Shown here piece after piece: positions 59,412 to 64,000 of a stretch of DNA of 64,000 nt. This DNA is from Drosophila pseudoobscura (lineage: Eukaryota > Arthropoda > Insecta > Diptera > Drosophilidae). The notes under the pieces are model-generated. The model saw only the letters and a program-made list of their open reading frames with translations. It searched no databases and was not told where the DNA came from. The number at the start of each line of letters is the position of its first letter. Position 1 is the stretch's first letter. The stretch is from assembly GCF_009870125.1 (NCBI RefSeq), contig NC_046679.1, positions 13,702,001-13,766,000 of the forward strand, given 5' to 3'. The translations under genes were made by a program, and so were the position numbers.

Positions 59412-62220
59412 ATGGCAAAGAAGAAGGAACGAAAATCCAAGTCCCGCTCAACGACGTTAGTACCTGCGCCCGAGCCACCGGCTGAGGCCGTGCCAGTTGA
59501 GAAACCAAGGCCCACGATGAAGGAGCCACCACCGACATTTATTTTTGACGTCGTGGTGACCAATTTGGAGGCACAGGGCGTAGAAATAACCGACCCCAAG
59601 GGGCTGGCGATCGATGTGAACTTCAATCGCACGCCTTTGACCCTCACCTCGAGCCGGATCAATGTGAACGAGTTCAAGCCGGGCAGCGGCACCGAGTTCC
59701 AGACGGAGCCCAATGCCTTACGCAAAACTCTCGAGGAATGCGGCATGACATTCGTGGTAAAGTACAATGATCGCGCTGTGGGCAGCGGACAGACATCCTT
59801 CCCTACCATGGTCACAGAGCTTATCGAACGAGAGATGAGTGACATCATCCATGTGGACACGTGCGTTTTGTCTAAAGGGGGAGAGCCGGCTGGTAGGCTG
59901 GAGGTCCTCTGCCGCCTTGTCATCCGCTGCAATGAGCAGCCGAAGTACGTAAAGAGTCCTTTCCCCCATAGTGATCCAGACCTAGTAAATTGCTTCTTCC
60001 AAATATCCGCAGGGTAGGGGAGAGCGAATGCCAGCGGAACATGGACAAAAGCATCAATCCGCAGGACATAATGTTCGTTATGGGCGAATCCCAGCACTGT
60101 CCCAGTCCTTGCGATCCCTGCCTAGATGCCATGGATTCAGAGCCGGGTGACGAGCGTCTGCGCCTGGATCTGCAGCGATATCACAGTCAGAAGGCCGGCA
60201 CCTTTAATCCCAACAAACTGACGACGGACAAACTATCTGGAATTCCGGCTTGCTGTGAACTGAAGGTGGGTGCGAGGTAAGATCAGAGCTCCCATTGATA
60301 ATACTATCTTTTAAACCTTTGCAGAAAATGGCCGTGGAGTATGAGCAGCTAATAGACTCCATAACCAGGTCCACGGGCTGCGCGCCACCACCAAAGCCGC
60401 CTTGTCGGAACCCGGATGAGTTTGATATGAGTCCTTGTCGTGACACACACATGCCCGTGGATCTGAAAATGCCAGGAGAGCCCCATCTGCCCTGCTTTTC
60501 GTATCTGCCGACTCGTCAGGAACAGAAGCCCGACTTTTGCGATCAGAACCATATACCAATGCCCATTGCAGACTGCGACGGAAAGAAGCCGGAGATCAAG
60601 CCCATCCGTTTCTGTCCCGTGTGCCTGACCAACATGTCCTGGATGCCAAAATTTGCGTCCTGCCCAAAGTGTGGCATCAAGCCGATGCCCGTGGTAGATG
60701 ACCGGCACAAGGAGAAGAAATTGACGGCCGACCAGATACTGCTCGAGTTCCTCGGCAAGCCACCGGCCACGATCGACGATTACTGCGTGGATCCTTGCGA
60801 AAAGGCAGTCAAGGACAAGGACAACGATGCAGGTGGCACTGACGAGTGTCCTCCCTGCCGCTGCACTTGCAAATTCGGGAAGCTCTGTGCCCACTGTCGC
60901 ATCCGGAAACTATGCGCAGACATCTTCCAGACGAACCAAGTCCAGGCCAAGTGTCCCAAGGTGGAGCCGCAGCCGCCCGAAGACTTTTGCGTCGTTAACA
61001 AGTCGAGTAACGAGGACTGCGGACCCCATCTGGCCAAGGTTTTCTCTGAGCTACGCGACATCTACGACATCAAGGACAATAAAAGGATATACGAGTTCGA
61101 TGAGAACTGCGAAGTGAAGAAAATCATGGAGCCGAAGACGTCGGGCAAAGATGATGACAAGAATATCCGCAAGGCACAGACGATGAAGAAGTCTCTCTAC
61201 AGCCCAGGCCCCAAGCTCCCCTTCAACACTCGCACCGTGACTGGCCGCCACAAATACTGCGTTCGCCAGCAAGGAGGAGTGCCCAGAGACCACGGCTGGT
61301 CATGGAACAAGAGCTATGAAGCCTGCGAGATGGGCTGGCGACCCGGCGCCATCCGGCGGCCCATCGTACAGCTGATGAAGTTTTTTCTCCTAGACAAACA
61401 AGAGTCGGCCTTTAAGAAGTGCAAGGATGCTGAGGCCGAGGAACTGGCCAAGGAGCTACAGCAGCCGGTGCTCAATGTCTGCAAGAAGAACGGGGAGATC
61501 TTTATCACCCTCCGGCCGTTGGGCACGCTCGGGATGCGGCAGAAGCCCATCATCTTCCGGGTGGTTAAGAGTGAGCTGGCCGTGGCGCTGCGGAAGATCA
61601 AACGGATTCTCAAGGAAAAGGGCTTCAGAAAGTGCACCTGCCACCAGACGCTAATGATGTGCACCTGCCGCAACACCCTAGAGAAGAAGCAGCTGGCTTC
61701 CGCCCTTGACAAGCAGTGCCAGCGCCACTGCATAGCCCCTTGTGCCGACCATCTGGTCCTGACGGACACCAGCGAGAGCGAAATGGAGTTCGACTTTAAT
61801 GTCACGCCTCCCGCAGGCACCGAGCAGCCTCAGAGGCAACCCAAAGCTCGCAGTGGAAACCGAGGCACACAGACCAGCAAAAAGGACCGAGAGCCGCCTT
61901 CCCCACTCTATCCCATCCAGCAGAATCCCTACTATCGCTCCTTCGACTGCGGCGTGGGTGATCGTTACATGGGCACTGCCTTTGGCCGCAATGGGGAAAC
62001 CGTCTTCGAGGACGGCGTCTTCGGCTACATGGGCGGGGGGCAGCACGGCGAACCTCCATCCCGTCGGAGTCCGAGAATCTGGGGGACAAGTCCAGGCGCT
62101 CCTATGCGCCTTGGCATTGGTCGCAGCGCGGATAACAACAAACGATTTAGTGGCACAGCCTGGCGTGGACTAGCCCGAAGAGTACTAACAAAAATGCGAA
62201 ATGAGGCAAAGATTCAGTAG
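59412..62220 (+). CDS. Cys-rich DUF4788/DUF4776-like protein, copy 2
   Basis: Three exons, 59412-59944, 60013-60265 and 60325-62220 (introns of 68 and 59 bases; donors GTACGT and GTGGGT), 893 aa. A nearby GTAAGA at 60276 is a stronger donor but would break the frame. The start ACCATGGC gives a Lys/Arg-rich N-terminus (MAKKKERKSKSRS) and a Pro/Glu segment absent from copy 1. The rest follows copy 1: beta-rich domain (LTLTSSRINVNEFKPGS), NPQDIMFVMG, CPVCLTNMSW...CPKCG (~359-379), CRCTCKFGKLCAHCRIRKLC (~441-460), EMGWRPGAIRR, CTCHQTLMMCTC (~700-712). The second intron has no counterpart in copy 1. The last ~370 coding bases are almost identical to copy 1 whereas the middle is strongly diverged. 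Probably intracellular and metal-binding; function unknown. Confidence 0.85.
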
Positions 62221-64000
62221 ATTTTATGTTGTTTTAATTAGTTATTAATGGCATTAACTATACATAGTATGTAGTAGATAATACAAATATATGTACTTTC
62301 TAATAGTGATCGAACTTGTTTCGAATGCGCTCCAGGAAACATTTACATACGTCGTTTCTTGGCTATAATTTATACTGGTTTCACGAATTAATCCGCGGTG
62401 CTCTGCTTTCTCTGAATCGCAGAACCATACCTAATGGTGACGTCGCATCACCCACATTTTGAACACGCTCTCTCGGCTCTCAGAGAGACAAATGGTAAAA
62501 ACAGATATCAAACGGTTCTGTACGTTTGGATGCATACTGACAGACGGATGGTCCTCAAAAGAGATTAGATGTGAAAACGGTGTCACCTTCTATCTAAATT
62601 TATCTCTTTGTAGACGCCAATAGAAGACATGATAAAAATATATGAAATATCTTTAGAGCTATTAGAAGCTAGTGCTCCGCGCATTAACTCTTTCGTTTTG
62701 ATTACCTTCAAAGAAAAACGAAGTCCACCCAAATTTATAAGCTGCAGCTCCTATTTTTTCGCAGAATCACTTTAGAAAAACTGCATAAATGCATAAATGC
62801 ATAAATGCATAAATAAATCCAGTGCAATGCACAAATTTCGTATGCTACGATCGGGATCAGTCTGCGTAGCTTGAGGAGACTGTAGAGGCTGTCTAGTTCA
62901 CAAGGAATTAAAACGCCGTATCCGACGAGTAACAACGCTATGCTCTAAAAGTATACCAAACGAATTTGTAACTGCACAGATCATTTGACGTATTTCTAAT
63001 GCAAAATCGAAATACACCGATTAAGATGCTTTCAACTCAACATTAGAATGGCTCCTACAGGCTGAAAACGAACAGAACCAACTGACGTAATACAAGAAAT
63101 AAGTTAGTTCCCACATTGAGCTCACCCCGCAGAGCAACATCGAAGGAAATCTGCTAATGGGCTGAAATCTGTACTATTTACAGCAGCAAAAATCTCAATA
63201 CCAGAAGGGACGCCTATAAGAAGGTACACGAACTCTCACCAAGGCTCTAAAAAACGAATAAGAAGACGGCCAACGCCGCTATATAGAACGAGAGGCAACG
63301 TTGAGAGTTGCTGCTGCGACCGCAACTCTACATTGTTAGTGAGAGACAGAGCGAGAGAAAATGAAACTGTTTTCTTCATTCTGGCTATACTAATAAGACG
63401 ATCTGGTTCAGCTTCTGCAATTATTGTCTTCGATTCTCCGTTTTTGGAATATACTATTTTGGAAATTGAATATACGCGTATACTCATTTTGAGTATCGGG
63501 TCTAAAAAGTTGCACAAAGCATCCGCTCTGGACGGTCTTACAGGGCATACAAGAGAAACGGTAATGCCATTACGAAGTCATCAGGTTGTGAAATAATAGC
63601 TCTGAAAATGATCATAGAACTCTGCAGGTGTGCGGCTAAAAAACCTGCCAGCTTCTAAGTGCAATCACAAGACTTGGAAAGACACCGCGATTCTTAGTCG
63701 CTAAATGCCCAGTAAAGGTAACTAGCCCCGGCATCAATTAACAGTGGAGAGATGTAATGCAAAATCGGGTTACTTTTACTGTCAACAGAGCTGTCCTTTT
63801 TTGGCTCTGAACAATGCACGCATCCCGCAATCCAACGGCTTAATACATCTTGACAGGCGGATAACGTGGTGCAAGCACACAGAAGCCGACAATTACAATT
63901 AAAGCAAGTAATCGCTATGCGCTTAGCTTGGACTAGTAGAAAGTCCTTCTGTACAACTCCGTGCTGAAACCTATCTGGAGGTACAGCTCCGAGTAATGGG
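62221..64000. other. non-coding region at the window end
   Basis: AT-rich. Contains four tandem TGCATAAA units (62782-62813), an 8-base hairpin AGAGTTGC/GCAACTCT (63304-63329) and a palindrome TATACGCGTATA (63471-63482). The last kilobase has a slightly different, more even base composition that could be old transposon sequence, but I recognise no element. No coding exon seen. Confidence 0.5.
62782..62813. repeat. TGCATAAA x4 tandem repeat
   Basis: Four exact 8-base units, followed by a partial AATAAA-type extension. Confidence 0.9.

Noticed and set aside
60276-60281. GTAAGA as the donor of intron 2 in the second DUF4776-like gene
   Set aside because: Stronger consensus than GTGGGT at 60266, but its use leaves the downstream frame out of register; kept only as a possible non-productive splice.
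62221-64000. A specific transposon family at the window end
   Set aside because: No terminal repeats, ORF or recognisable phrase; only a small hairpin and a tandem repeat could be supported.

Overview
The window is insect nuclear DNA from a Drosophila species. The genes carry short introns of about 54-70 bp with GT/AG ends. Non-coding DNA is AT-rich with (GT)n, (CT)n and (ATCC)n microsatellites and fly-type dispersed-repeat debris. The central gene is an almost complete orthologue of Drosophila melanogaster Dop1R1, recognised from remembered protein sequence. A non-melanogaster Sophophora species is likely, possibly of the obscura group, but that is a guess. There are no bacterial, viral or CRISPR features. 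All gene models come from reading ORFs, splice sites and intron phases by eye. Several track-style starts (GTG, TTG) were moved to the first good ATG.

0-16.5 kb is a dense plus-strand cluster. It opens with an unrecognised 292-aa intracellular protein (2166-3044). Four tandem paralogues of the gastrulation-defective (gd) type of secreted S1 serine protease follow (5433-6905, 7570-9315, 11629-13529, 14283-16385). Each has a signal peptide, a small gd-type N-terminal domain, a Pro-rich or Gln-rich linker and a trypsin-like domain. Three keep the His/Asp/Ser triad; the third has Gly in place of the catalytic Ser and is probably a pseudoprotease. Introns at phases 0 and 1 are shared by all four, and a phase-2 intron is missing from the first. 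Two short secreted-protein genes lie between the second and third proteases (77 aa and 324 aa).

17-39 kb is the dopamine D1-like receptor gene Dop1R1: six coding exons, 502 aa, spread over 21 kb with introns up to 9 kb. Immediately after its TGA stop the same frame stays open for 38 codons to a second TGA, then for 24 more codons to TAA. Both stretches look protein-like, so this is a candidate stop-codon readthrough extension, possibly a double one.

39.3-56.3 kb has no convincing gene. It holds simple repeats, palindromes built on GCGTATACGC, and a cluster of poly(A) signals at 51.6-51.9 kb that may mark a distal Dop1R1 3' end.

56.3-62.2 kb holds two tandem paralogous genes for large Cys-rich proteins (819 and 893 aa), resembling the insect-specific DUF4788/DUF4776 families as far as I remember them. 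Their last ~370 coding bases are nearly identical, silent sites included, while the rest is strongly diverged, which points to recent gene conversion. The final 1.8 kb is non-coding.
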